Source: Sulfitobacter sp. S190
GTDB taxonomy: Bacteria; Pseudomonadota; Alphaproteobacteria; Rhodobacterales; Rhodobacteraceae
Direction of reading: 5' to 3'
Length of the DNA: 64,000 nt
NCBI RefSeq assembly: GCF_025141935.1
Contig: NZ_CP081120.1
Coordinates: 2,852,001-2,916,000 of the forward strand
Below, in pieces: positions 45,322 to 53,912 of this stretch. The notes beneath the pieces were generated by a model. The model did no database searches and had not been told where the DNA came from. It worked only from the letters and a program-made list of their open reading frames with translations. A program made the position numbers and the translations under genes. Position 1 is the stretch's first letter; each line of letters starts with the position of its first letter.

Positions 45322-47187
45322 ATGACGCACGACACGATCACATTGACCACTGCGCAAGCCATCATCCGCTTTCTGGAGAACCAGTACATCGAAATCGATG
45401 GCACGGAATGGCGCATTTGTGGCGGCGGTTTTGGCATCTTCGGACATGGCAATGTTACCTGCCTTGGTGAGGCGCTTTATGACGCCCGCGACGCTCTGCC
45501 GCTTTATCGCGGCCAGAATGAACAAAGCATGGGCTTCGCCGCAGCCGGATACGCCAAGCAGTGGCTGCGTCAGCGCTTCATGTTCTGCACGGCAAGTGCG
45601 GGTCCCGGCACGGCCAATCTGCTCACAGCGGCGGCGCTGGCGCACGCAAACCGCCTGCCGATGCTCATGCTATGCGGCGACACGTTCCTGACACGCTTGC
45701 CTGACCCCGTGTTGCAGCAGCTTGAGCACTTCGGCAACCCGACCCTGGGCGTCAACGATGCGTTCAAGGCCGTCAGCCGGTTCTGGGACCGCATCACGCA
45801 TCCCGCCCAGATCCTGCAATCGCTGCCGGCGGCGCTCAACACCATGCTGGACCCTGCTGATTGCGGACCCGCGTTTCTGGGGCTGCCGCAAGATGTACAG
45901 GGCTGGACCTACGACTACCCCCGCAGCTTTTTCGACAAACGCGTACACCACATCCGCCGGCAAGCGCCCGACCTGCAGGAAGTGGTTGCCGCGGCTGAAG
46001 CAATTGCGCAGGCAAAGCGCCCCATGATCATCGCAGGTGGAGGCGTTCAGTACGCAGACGCCGTGGCGGAGCTTACGCAGTTTGCCGAACGCCATGACAT
46101 CCCGGTGGTCGAAACCATCGCCGGGCGCGCGAATATGCTGCAGGATCATCCGCTCAACATCGGCCCCGTCGGCGTGACCGGATCGGACAGCGCGAATACA
46201 ATTGCCGAACGTGCGGACGTCATTCTGGCCGTGGGCACTAGGCTGCAGGACTTCACGACCGGATCATGGACCGCGTTTGCCCCGGATGCACGGATCATCG
46301 CGCTGAATGTGGGGCGTCATGACGCAACAAAACACCTCTCCATGCCGGTTGTCGGCGACGCGAAACTTGGGTTGAAGCACCTGACCGATCACCTCGGCGA
46401 CAGCCGTGCGCCCGCAGACTGGACCGCCCACGCACGCGATGAACGCGCCAAATGGGTTGCCTATACCGACGAAATCACCACGCCCTCGAACGGTCCGAAT
46501 TCCTACGCGCAGGCCATTCGCGTTGTGAACGACCGCTGCCATGCCCGCGACCGAGTGGTCGCCGCCGCAGGCGGTCTGCCCGCCGAGGTCACAGCACACT
46601 GGCAAACCAAAGATATCGGCACCGTCGATGTCGAATTCGGGTTTTCCTGTATGGGTTACGAAATTGCGGGCGGATGGGGTGCCCGCATCGCCCAGTCCGA
46701 GCGCGAACCGGACCGCGAAACCATCGTGTTCACCGGTGACGGCTCTTATCTGCTGATGAATTCCGACATCTATTCCTCCGTTCTGACCGGCAAAAAGCTG
46801 ATCATTTGCGTGCTCGACAACGGTGGCTTTGCCGTCATCAACAAGCTGCAGAACAACACCGGGAACGAAAGCTTCAACAACCTGATCGCCGATTGCCCGA
46901 CCGTGCCCAACGCCTTCGCTGTCGATTTCGAGGCCCACGCCGCCGCCATGGGCGCGCATGCCGAAACCGTCTCGAACCCGACGGAATTCGGTGCGGCATT
47001 CGAGCGCGCGCAATCGGCAGATAAAACCTGCGTCATTGTGATGAAAGTGGACGCCTACGACGGCTGGACCACCCAAGGTCACACGTGGTGGGAGGTAGGC
47101 ACACCGCACGTGTCGGATCGCGCCAGCGTGCGCGAAAAGCACGAAGAGATCGAAGCCGAACGCGCCAAACAGCGCAGGGGCGTGTGA
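45322..47187 (+). CDS. iolD: 3D-(3,5/4)-trihydroxycyclohexane-1,2-dione hydrolase IolD
   Basis: A 621-residue ThDP-dependent enzyme that opens the cyclitol ring. N-terminal ThDP PYR domain (YIEIDGTEWRICGGGFGIFGHG, RGQNEQSMGFAAAGYAK with the catalytic Glu), a central domain, and a C-terminal PP domain with the Mg/ThDP motif FTGDGSYLLMNSDIY. It heads iolD-iolC-iolB-aldolase-iolG. GAGGA at 45305-45309 fits the ATG at 45322 better than the ATG at 45310. A LacI-type operator lies 74 nt upstream. Confidence 0.95.
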   Translation: MTHDTITLTTAQAIIRFLENQYIEIDGTEWRICGGGFGIFGHGNVTCLGEALYDARDALPLYRGQNEQSMGFAAAGYAKQWLRQRFMFCTASAGPGTANLLTAAALAHANRLPMLMLCGDTFLTRLPDPVLQQLEHFGNPTLGVNDAFKAVSRFWDRITHPAQILQSLPAALNTMLDPADCGPAFLGLPQDVQGWTYDYPRSFFDKRVHHIRRQAPDLQEVVAAAEAIAQAKRPMIIAGGGVQYADAVAELTQFAERHDIPVVETIAGRANMLQDHPLNIGPVGVTGSDSANTIAERADVILAVGTRLQDFTTGSWTAFAPDARIIALNVGRHDATKHLSMPVVGDAKLGLKHLTDHLGDSRAPADWTAHARDERAKWVAYTDEITTPSNGPNSYAQAIRVVNDRCHARDRVVAAAGGLPAEVTAHWQTKDIGTVDVEFGFSCMGYEIAGGWGARIAQSEREPDRETIVFTGDGSYLLMNSDIYSSVLTGKKLIICVLDNGGFAVINKLQNNTGNESFNNLIADCPTVPNAFAVDFEAHAAAMGAHAETVSNPTEFGAAFERAQSADKTCVIVMKVDAYDGWTTQGHTWWEVGTPHVSDRASVREKHEEIEAERAKQRRGV

Positions 47188-48164
47188 TGCGCCGGGATGT
47201 CCTCGACGGGATCAAGGCCGGAAAATTCATCGTGGTTGGCCGCGTGGGGATGGATCTGTCGCCCAGTGACCGAAGCCGGACCGAACAGGCAACCGATATG
47301 TTCGTGGCGATGGGGGGCTCTTCGGCCAATATCGCGGCGGGGCTGGTCAAGCTGGGCCTGACAGCGGATCTTGCGACCTGCGTGAGCGACGATGCCGTGG
47401 GGCGCTATTGCCTTAACCAGCTTGATGCCTACGGAGTGGGCCGCGAATACGTGCGGACAATCCAGGGCGAAGAACGTACATCTCTTGCCATCTACGAAAC
47501 GCGGGTGGAGGATCACCAGTCGGTCATCTACCGCAACAATGCCGCGGATTTCCGGATGAACGCCGACGATATCGACAACATCGATTTCGACAGGTTCAGC
47601 GCCCTGATCACGGCAGGCACGGTATTTGCCGCCGAACCCAGCAGAACAGCGGCCTTTCGCGCGTTCGAGCGGGCCAAGGCCGCAGGAATCCCGATCATCT
47701 TCGACGTTGACTACCGCCCCTACAGCTGGCCCTCCCCTGCCGAGGCCGCCGATGTGCTGTCGCGCGCGGGTGCAATGGCGGATGTAATCGTCGCCAACGA
47801 TGAAGAATTCGGTTTCATGGCGGGCAGCTATGACAAGGGCCGCAGCAAGGCGAAATCGCTGGCAGAAGAGGGCGCTGCGATCGTGGTTTACAAGATGGGC
47901 CAGAACGGCGCAGTGACCTTTGCGGGCGGCGACACGATCGAAACCGGTATTTATCCCGTGGATGCCGTTAAGCCAACCGGCGCGGGCGACAGCTTCATGG
48001 CCGGTCTGATGGCCGCGCTGGCCGAAGACCGGTCCTTGCACGACGCCCTCCTGCGCGGCTCTGCCTGTGCATCGATTGTCGTCTCGCAGCCCGGCTGCGC
48101 GCCTGCCATGCCGACCACTGACCAGCTGGAAAGCTTCCTGCTCGATCATCCCGGACCCACCTGA
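47187..48164 (+). CDS. iolC: 5-dehydro-2-deoxygluconokinase IolC
   Basis: A 325-residue PfkB-family sugar kinase: FIVVGRVGMDLSP, the PfkB-1 signature VAMGGSSANIAAGLVKLG, and C-terminal DAVKPTGAGDSFMAGLM with the catalytic Asp and anion hole. It phosphorylates 5-dehydro-2-deoxy-D-gluconate (DKG). Its ATG overlaps the iolD stop by one base (TGATG). The frame is open upstream inside iolD, but this start matches the family. The DUF2090 extension found in some IolC fusion proteins is absent. Confidence 0.95.
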   Translation: MRRDVLDGIKAGKFIVVGRVGMDLSPSDRSRTEQATDMFVAMGGSSANIAAGLVKLGLTADLATCVSDDAVGRYCLNQLDAYGVGREYVRTIQGEERTSLAIYETRVEDHQSVIYRNNAADFRMNADDIDNIDFDRFSALITAGTVFAAEPSRTAAFRAFERAKAAGIPIIFDVDYRPYSWPSPAEAADVLSRAGAMADVIVANDEEFGFMAGSYDKGRSKAKSLAEEGAAIVVYKMGQNGAVTFAGGDTIETGIYPVDAVKPTGAGDSFMAGLMAALAEDRSLHDALLRGSACASIVVSQPGCAPAMPTTDQLESFLLDHPGPT

Positions 48165-48175
48165 AAGGACCGAAA

Positions 48176-49030
48176 ATGCACATCGCCCCACACGACAATA
48201 ACAATAAACCGATTGTGGATGCCGACGACCCGACGGTGCCCCTCAACTACTTCAACATCGTCAAATTGAAAGCGGGCGAAGCATTCGAGTATCAGGTGCC
48301 GGGATACGAGACCTGCATTGTGCCCGCCACCGGCACCGTCGATGTGTCCGTCGAAGGCGTGACCTTCGATGCGCTGGGGAACCGTGGCTCGGACGTCTGG
48401 GACGGGGAGCCCGAGGGCGTCTATGTACCGGTCGGCGCCAAAGTGACCATGGTTGCCACCCGCGATACCGAAACGTTCATTGCAGGTGCGAAATATGACA
48501 AGGTCCTCGATCCCTTCGATGTCCGTGTCGGCGGTATCGACAAGGTCCAATATGGATCGGACGACACAAAAACCCACCGCAAAATCAAACACATCCTTGG
48601 CCAGCAGCAGCACGACAAGGTGGGCCGCCTGCTGGTGTCGGAGCTCTTCACCGTCGGTCAGGGCGGCTGGTCCGGTTTTCCCGCGCACAAGCATGACACC
48701 GACCGCACCGATGATGCCGGCAACATTATCGAAACACGCCACGATGAAACCTACAATTTCCGGTTCCGCCCGAACCACGGGTCTGGCGTCCAGATACTGC
48801 AGCGTGAAGAAGGCAAACCCGGCGACGCCTATCAATTGATGGACGGCTCGACCATCATGATCGATACAGGCTACCACCCCTGCGCCGTGATGCCGGGGTA
48901 CGAGATGTACTATTTCACGATCCTGGGCGGCCTCAGCCAGCGCAGCCTGGTCCAGTTTTTCCAACCGACCCATGCCTATCAGGTCGAAACGATCCCCGGC
49001 ATCAAAGACATGGTCGCAAAGTTCAAATAA
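48176..49030 (+). CDS. iolB: 5-deoxy-glucuronate isomerase IolB
   Basis: A 284-residue bicupin isomerase of the KduI/IolB family. Features: YFNIVKLKAGEAFEYQVPGYE at the N-terminus, SGFPAHKHDTDR (metal His pair) and ETYNFRFRPNHG, then HPCAVMPGYEMYYFTILGG. It isomerises 5-deoxy-D-glucuronate to DKG. It starts 11 bp after iolC with AAAGGA in the gap. It is of normal family length. Confidence 0.95.
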   Translation: MHIAPHDNNNKPIVDADDPTVPLNYFNIVKLKAGEAFEYQVPGYETCIVPATGTVDVSVEGVTFDALGNRGSDVWDGEPEGVYVPVGAKVTMVATRDTETFIAGAKYDKVLDPFDVRVGGIDKVQYGSDDTKTHRKIKHILGQQQHDKVGRLLVSELFTVGQGGWSGFPAHKHDTDRTDDAGNIIETRHDETYNFRFRPNHGSGVQILQREEGKPGDAYQLMDGSTIMIDTGYHPCAVMPGYEMYYFTILGGLSQRSLVQFFQPTHAYQVETIPGIKDMVAKFK

Positions 49031-49094
49031 GACCTCTCCTTCATCTTGCCCGAAAACTCCCCCCGGAGGGTCGGCCAGCCCCAAGGACCATCCA

Positions 49095-49940
49095 ATGCCA
49101 CTTGCCACACTCGCCGAGGTGCTCACCCCCGCACTCTCCCGCAAATACGCGGTTGCGGGGCTCGTGACGCTGGGCTGGGAAGACATGCGCGCCTATGTTG
49201 CGGCGGCCCAATCGCTTGGCTGCCCCGTCATCCTGCAGGCCGGCCCCTCGTGTCGCGCCCACACCCCGCTTGCCGTATTGGGCGCGATGTTCCGGCACCT
49301 TGCGGCAGAGGCGGATGTGCCTGTGGTGGCGCATCTTGATCACGGCTACACCTTCGAGGACTGCCAGCGCGCGCTCGACGCGGGCTTTACCTCGCTGATG
49401 TACGATGGCTCGCGCAAACCGCTCGCACAGAATATCGAGGAGACCGCCCGGATCGCTCAGATGGCCCATGCCGCGGGCATCTCCTGTGAAGGGGAAATCG
49501 GGTTTGTCGGCTACGCAGACGGCGAAGACAGTGCGGGCACCGACCCCGCGCAGGCGGCCCGTTTTGCCCGCGAGACGGGCGTTGACGCGATGGCGATCTC
49601 GGTCGGGAACGTGCATCTGCAACAGGACAAGCAAGGCGGTCTCGACATCGATCGCATCCGCGCCATCGAAGCGGTGACGCAGGTGCCGCTGGTCATCCAC
49701 GGTGGATCAGGCGTGCCGGTCGCACAGCGCCATACGCTCGCGACCACCTCCAATATCTGCAAGTTCAACATCGGCACCGAATTGCGCATGGCCTTCGGCT
49801 CCGCCCTACGAGCCGCAGTCGCCGCTGATCCCGACAGGTTCGACAGGGTCGCGATCCTGCAGGACACCCACGCGCCGATGGTCGCCGCCGCCCGAACCGT
49901 TCTCGAAGCTTTCGAAGCCCCCGCAAAGGAAAACGCATGA
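49095..49940 (+). CDS. iolJ: Class II aldolase of the iol pathway (IolJ-like)
   Basis: A 281-residue class II fructose-bisphosphate-aldolase-family protein: VPVVAHLDHGYTFEDC (zinc His pair), SLMYDGSRKPLAQNIEET, SCEGEIGFVGY, LVIHGGSGVP and KFNIGTELRMAF. In the iol pathway IolJ splits 2-deoxy-5-keto-gluconate 6-phosphate into dihydroxyacetone phosphate and malonate semialdehyde. Position after iolB supports this, though a general FBA activity cannot be excluded. The downstream enzyme iolA (malonate/methylmalonate semialdehyde dehydrogenase) is not in the locus. AAGGA precedes the ATG. Confidence 0.85.
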   Translation: MPLATLAEVLTPALSRKYAVAGLVTLGWEDMRAYVAAAQSLGCPVILQAGPSCRAHTPLAVLGAMFRHLAAEADVPVVAHLDHGYTFEDCQRALDAGFTSLMYDGSRKPLAQNIEETARIAQMAHAAGISCEGEIGFVGYADGEDSAGTDPAQAARFARETGVDAMAISVGNVHLQQDKQGGLDIDRIRAIEAVTQVPLVIHGGSGVPVAQRHTLATTSNICKFNIGTELRMAFGSALRAAVAADPDRFDRVAILQDTHAPMVAAARTVLEAFEAPAKENA

Positions 49941-50920
49941 AACTCGCCATCCTCGGATGCGGCCGTATCGGTCAGGTCCACGCCCGCTCTCTCTCGCGGC
50001 TCGACGGGGCCCGTCTCGTTGCTGTGAGCGACGCAATTCCCGCCGCCGCAGAAAAACTCGCTACCGCCACAGGCGCCAAGTTAATGTCGTCCGACGCCAT
50101 CATCGCGGACGACATGATCGACGCTGTCATCATCTGCACGCCGACGGACACACACTATGATCTGATCCATGCAAGCGCGCGGGCCGGCAAAGCGATTTTC
50201 TGCGAAAAGCCGGTCGATATGTCGGCGGATCGCATCCGAAGCTGCATCGACGTCGTAGAAGAAAACAGTGTTGCCTTCCTGACCGCATTCAACCGTCGCT
50301 TTGATCCGAATTTCGCGGCCCTTCAGGCCCGCATCGCTGCCGGAGACATCGGCAGCGTCGAAATTGTCACGATCCTGTCGCGCGACCCCTCCCCGCCGCC
50401 GGTGTCCTACATCCAAAGCTCGGGTGGCATCTTTCGCGACATGATGATCCATGACTTCGACATGGCGCGTTTCCTGTTGGGCGAAGAACCCGTGCAGGTT
50501 TTTGCCGTGGGGGCCGCGCTGGTGGATCCGGCGATCGGTGCAGCAGGCGATGTGGACACGGCCGCGGTAACGCTCACAACCGCCAGCGGCCGCATCTGCC
50601 AGATTTCGAATTCGCGGCGCGCCAGCTACGGCTACGACCAGCGCGTGGAAGTCCACGGCGAAAAAGGCATGCTACGCGCGGAGAATGTGCTGGAAAATCA
50701 CGTGGAACTTGCAACTGCGCATGGCTTTGCCCGTGCGCCCACACTCAATTTCTTTCTGGAACGGTACGAAGCCGCCTATCTGCGCGAAATGGCCCATTTC
50801 GTGCAGGCCGTTCACGACGGCAAAGCACCCAGCCCGGGGATCGCGGACGGTCTGCGCGCACAGGTTCTGGCGGATGCAGCGGCAAAATCCTTGTCGACAG
50901 GACAACCGGTTCAGGTCTGA
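49937..50920 (+). CDS. iolG: myo-Inositol 2-dehydrogenase IolG
   Basis: A 327-residue NAD-dependent Gfo/Idh dehydrogenase: LAILGCGRIGQVHARSL, the catalytic Lys in FCEKPVDMSADR, and YIQSSGGIFRDMMIHDFDMARFLLG carrying the conserved Asp and His of inositol dehydrogenase (D-x3-H type). It oxidises myo-inositol to scyllo-inosose. Its ATG overlaps the aldolase stop (ATGA). It is the last gene of the iolD operon, and its final 10 bp overlap the convergent hypothetical gene at 50911. Confidence 0.93.
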   Translation: MKLAILGCGRIGQVHARSLSRLDGARLVAVSDAIPAAAEKLATATGAKLMSSDAIIADDMIDAVIICTPTDTHYDLIHASARAGKAIFCEKPVDMSADRIRSCIDVVEENSVAFLTAFNRRFDPNFAALQARIAAGDIGSVEIVTILSRDPSPPPVSYIQSSGGIFRDMMIHDFDMARFLLGEEPVQVFAVGAALVDPAIGAAGDVDTAAVTLTTASGRICQISNSRRASYGYDQRVEVHGEKGMLRAENVLENHVELATAHGFARAPTLNFFLERYEAAYLREMAHFVQAVHDGKAPSPGIADGLRAQVLADAAAKSLSTGQPVQV

Positions 50921-51339
50921 AGGGTCATGCGCGCCACATCCGCAATCAGGGCACCGAGGTTGCGGCGGGCGCACGGTGCGATCCGGCGGTAGACAAGGAA
51001 TGTCAGGCTGTCCCGATCCCCGCGCGTGGCACAGCGCAACGCCTGGGCCAGCCAGGCCTCGTCGAAAGAGAGCTCGGGCGTTCCCGGCCTGAAAAAGACG
51101 GGCGCATGTCCCAGACCCTGACCTAGACACCGGATCAATACTTCGGAACCGGCATCGCGTGCTTTCGTTCGATCGCTTGCCAGAACCGCACAGGCTTCAA
51201 ACAGATCGGTGCGAGGCGCTGAGCGGACCCGCGCCGCGATTGCGCGCAGATGGTCGATAGCAGCCGCCTGCGGCAGGTCCGGCACGGTCGGGGTAATCTC
51301 GATCCTTTTCGGTATTTCGATAACGCGGGCCAGTGCCAT
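50911..51339 (-). CDS. Conserved-looking protein of unknown function
   Basis: A 142-residue soluble protein I do not recognise. AAGGAA 8 nt before the ATG at 51339 supports the start. It is mostly helical, with a cysteine in several spots (FEACAVL, LIRCLGQGLG, ALRCATRG, IAPCARRNL) and a conserved-looking DEAWLAQALRCA stretch. It begins 61 bp after the ABC ATPase stop on the same strand and may be the last gene of the sulfoquinovose operon. The C-terminal 10 bp overlap iolG. Codon use matches the neighbours. Confidence 0.6.
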   Translation of the reverse strand: MALARVIEIPKRIEITPTVPDLPQAAAIDHLRAIAARVRSAPRTDLFEACAVLASDRTKARDAGSEVLIRCLGQGLGHAPVFFRPGTPELSFDEAWLAQALRCATRGDRDSLTFLVYRRIAPCARRNLGALIADVARMTLQT

Positions 51340-51399
51340 GGCGCATTCCTTATCCGACACTTTCAATCAGGTAATAGATGCGCCTCATGCGTCCAGAAT

Positions 51400-52479
51400 T
51401 CAAGCGATACCTGATTTGAGCGAGACGCCTGTTTCCAGATCGAACAGGTGCAGCATCGGTGCACGCGGGGTCAGACGGATTGTCGTCCCTGCCGCGACAT
51501 CAACCTGTCCCAGCTGGTGCAGGGTAAAGCGCGCGTGATCCGACAAGCTGCCGTAGACATAGCTTTCCGCCCCCAACTGCTCGACGGTATTTACCTTCAT
51601 CTCGATCGGGCCGTCCTCGGTTATGTCCATGTGGCTGGCGCGTACGCCCAGTTCGACCCGCTGTCCGGGCTTGGTGTCAAAGCCACCTTCGGGCAACGCC
51701 ACGACCGCACCGCTGTCGAGCGTGACCGCACGACCCTCCACGATCCCCTTCGCAAAATTCATTGCAGGAGAGCCGATGAAGCCCGCCACAAACCGGTTGC
51801 GCGGCGCGTTGAACAGATCGAGGGGCCGGCCGAATTGTTCAACAACCCCCTTGCGCAAGACCGCGATCTTGTCGGCCATCGTCATCGCTTCGACCTGATC
51901 ATGCGTGACATAGATCATGGTGTTTCCGAGGCGGGCATGCAGATCGGTGATTTCTGCGCGCATCGCCACGCGCAATTCGGCGTCAAGGTTCGACAGCGGT
52001 TCGTCGAACAGGAAAATCTTGGGCTCCCGCACCACGGCGCGGCCAATCGCGATGCGCTGCCTTTGCCCTCCGGACAAGGCGGCGGGGCGACGGTCCATCA
52101 GCTCTTCGATCTGCAACATCCGCGCGGCCTCATTGACGCGGCGGCTGATCTCGGCACGGTCCATCGACAGGTTTTCCAGGCCAAATGACAGGTTCTGGCG
52201 CACGGACATATGCGGATAAAGGGCATAGGACTGGAACACCATTGCCAGCCCCCGCTGTGCGGCAGGCACGCCATTGACCACATCGCCATCAATGCTGACC
52301 GTGCCGCCCGTGACGCTTTCCAAACCCGCGATCATCCGCAACAGGGTGGATTTGCCACAGCCGGACGGCCCCACGAAAACACAGAACTCGCCCGATGCGA
52401 TGGCCATGTCGATCCCGTGGATCACATCCACATCGCCGTAGGATTTTCGCAGCGCGTGCAGTTTCAGATCGGCCATCAT
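51400..52479 (-). CDS. MalK/UgpC-type ABC ATPase of the sulfoquinovose transporter
   Basis: A 359-residue CUT1 ATPase. Walker A is VFVGPSGCGKSTLLRM, signature ALSGGQRQRIAIGRAV, Walker B IFLFDEPLSNLDAELR, and the MalK-type C-terminal TOBE domain begins at about residue 235 (VEQFGRPLDLFNAPRN, VELGVRASHMDI). The ATG at 52479 overlaps the permease stop (ATGATGA). It is the seventh gene from the monooxygenase in one minus-strand run. Such ATPases may serve other CUT1 transporters as well. Confidence 0.92.
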   Translation of the reverse strand: MMADLKLHALRKSYGDVDVIHGIDMAIASGEFCVFVGPSGCGKSTLLRMIAGLESVTGGTVSIDGDVVNGVPAAQRGLAMVFQSYALYPHMSVRQNLSFGLENLSMDRAEISRRVNEAARMLQIEELMDRRPAALSGGQRQRIAIGRAVVREPKIFLFDEPLSNLDAELRVAMRAEITDLHARLGNTMIYVTHDQVEAMTMADKIAVLRKGVVEQFGRPLDLFNAPRNRFVAGFIGSPAMNFAKGIVEGRAVTLDSGAVVALPEGGFDTKPGQRVELGVRASHMDITEDGPIEMKVNTVEQLGAESYVYGSLSDHARFTLHQLGQVDVAAGTTIRLTPRAPMLHLFDLETGVSLKSGIA

Positions 52480-53912
52480 TTGCCCCCTGTGTTGGCGATG
52501 CCGGTGGTGATGTATTTCTGGAGAAACACGAAAACCAGCGTGGTCGGAATGAGGCTGACGACAGTCATGGCCAGCCGATAATGTTCCTGGCTCAGATGTT
52601 CGCCACGGAATTCCAGCAGGCACAACTGGATGGTATAGGCCTCTTTGGTGGTGGCGATGGCAACCATCGGCAGGATCAGATCGTTCCACCGCCAGATGAC
52701 AGACAGGATGCCCAGCGCCGCAAGCGCAGGCAGCGCAAGCGGCAGGATGATCCGCCAGTAGATTTTCCACTCAGAAGCCGCATCCATTCGGGCCGCTTCG
52801 ATCAATTCATCCGGAATCGTCAGCATGTACTGCCGCAGCAGGAAAACGCCCGCAGGTGTTGCAGCGCCCGGAATGATCACCCCCCAGATGGAGCCTGACA
52901 GACCTGTCGCATTGATCGCCTTGAACACACCGACCAGCGTGATGGTGGGCGGCACCATCAGCGTGGCAAGGATCGCGATGAAGAAAAATGCCTGCCCCCT
53001 GAAGACGTATTTCGACAAGGCAAATGCTGCCATTGAGTTTATGAGCAAAGTGAGAAGTGTCGCGATCACAGTGACCAGAACCGAGTTTGTGAAACACGAC
53101 GCGAAATCGACGTTTACGCCGAACGCACGGCCCGTGAGCGGTTCGAAGTAGTTGCCCCAGGATGCATCCACCACCCGCTCTGCGCTGGCCCCCTCGGTGG
53201 GCACGCGCACGACTTCATCGCTTGAATTGTCGACACGGCGGGCCGGAAAAATCTCGCGGTTGGGATCAAAGGACGGGGCGGCCCATTCGGTCATCTCTCC
53301 GGTCTCGGGATCGGGCGCGGTGACAAGGATTTGGGTCACCAGCCGGTTCGGCTCGAATGGATCGATGCCCAGAAACTCGGACAGGAGCCGGCGGTCTTCG
53401 GGGTCAAGCGGGGCCAACACCCCTGCCACATCCCGCTCGGCGCGGGCTGCCGCGTTCATCGACGGATACCGCAGCAACCAGTCGGGCAGGTTTTCACGGG
53501 CAATCACATCCCGCACCAGTGCAGGCACCTGTCCCAGATGTGAGCGCATCGCGTAAAATCCGCGCCCCGTCAGCGTTGCGAGGTATCCTTCGACGTCTTG
53601 CGCGGCGCGTTCTTCGGCACTCAGATCATCCCAGTTGAGCACCCAGTCGGGCTGATCGGGCATGATGAAAATCTCGCGCCCGTCGGGCCCGTAGACCGTG
53701 GCACGCGCCACGCGCACGAAGTCCGATGGCAGCAATGCCAGATCCTGCTTTTCAAGCTGGAACGACGACTTGACCGAATTCAGCGCAATCCAGCTTACCG
53801 GCAGGAAGATGATGAGAAATCCGAAAATCAGATAGGCGTAAGTCACCCAGTCGACCCAGCTGAGCCGCCCGCGCCCGTGGGTACGCGTCAGGAAATCGCG
53901 CACGGCGGTCAT
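52476..53912 (-). CDS. MalG-type sugar ABC permease with large periplasmic insertion
   Basis: A 478-residue permease, far longer than the usual 280. TM1 is residues 21-45 (YAYLIFGFLIIFLPVSWIAL). Residues of about 65-250 form a charged insertion (for example DDLSAEERAAQDVEGYLATL, APLDPEDRRLLSEFLGIDPF) between LLPSDF and the normal SWGNYFEP. The typical MalG helices follow with the EAA motif EAARMDAASEWKIYWRIILP. The insert should face the periplasm and may bind the substrate-binding protein or the sugar. The gene overlaps the partner permease stop (ATGA). It is part of the sulfoquinovose operon. Confidence 0.88.
   Translation of the reverse strand: MTAVRDFLTRTHGRGRLSWVDWVTYAYLIFGFLIIFLPVSWIALNSVKSSFQLEKQDLALLPSDFVRVARATVYGPDGREIFIMPDQPDWVLNWDDLSAEERAAQDVEGYLATLTGRGFYAMRSHLGQVPALVRDVIARENLPDWLLRYPSMNAAARAERDVAGVLAPLDPEDRRLLSEFLGIDPFEPNRLVTQILVTAPDPETGEMTEWAAPSFDPNREIFPARRVDNSSDEVVRVPTEGASAERVVDASWGNYFEPLTGRAFGVNVDFASCFTNSVLVTVIATLLTLLINSMAAFALSKYVFRGQAFFFIAILATLMVPPTITLVGVFKAINATGLSGSIWGVIIPGAATPAGVFLLRQYMLTIPDELIEAARMDAASEWKIYWRIILPLALPALAALGILSVIWRWNDLILPMVAIATTKEAYTIQLCLLEFRGEHLSQEHYRLAMTVVSLIPTTLVFVFLQKYITTGIANTGGK

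Noticed and set aside
50900-50920. CAACCGGTTC resembling the LacI operator at the end of iolG
   Set aside because: Only the centre of the palindrome is shared, the outer TTTG/CAAA are missing, and it lies in coding sequence at the gene end.
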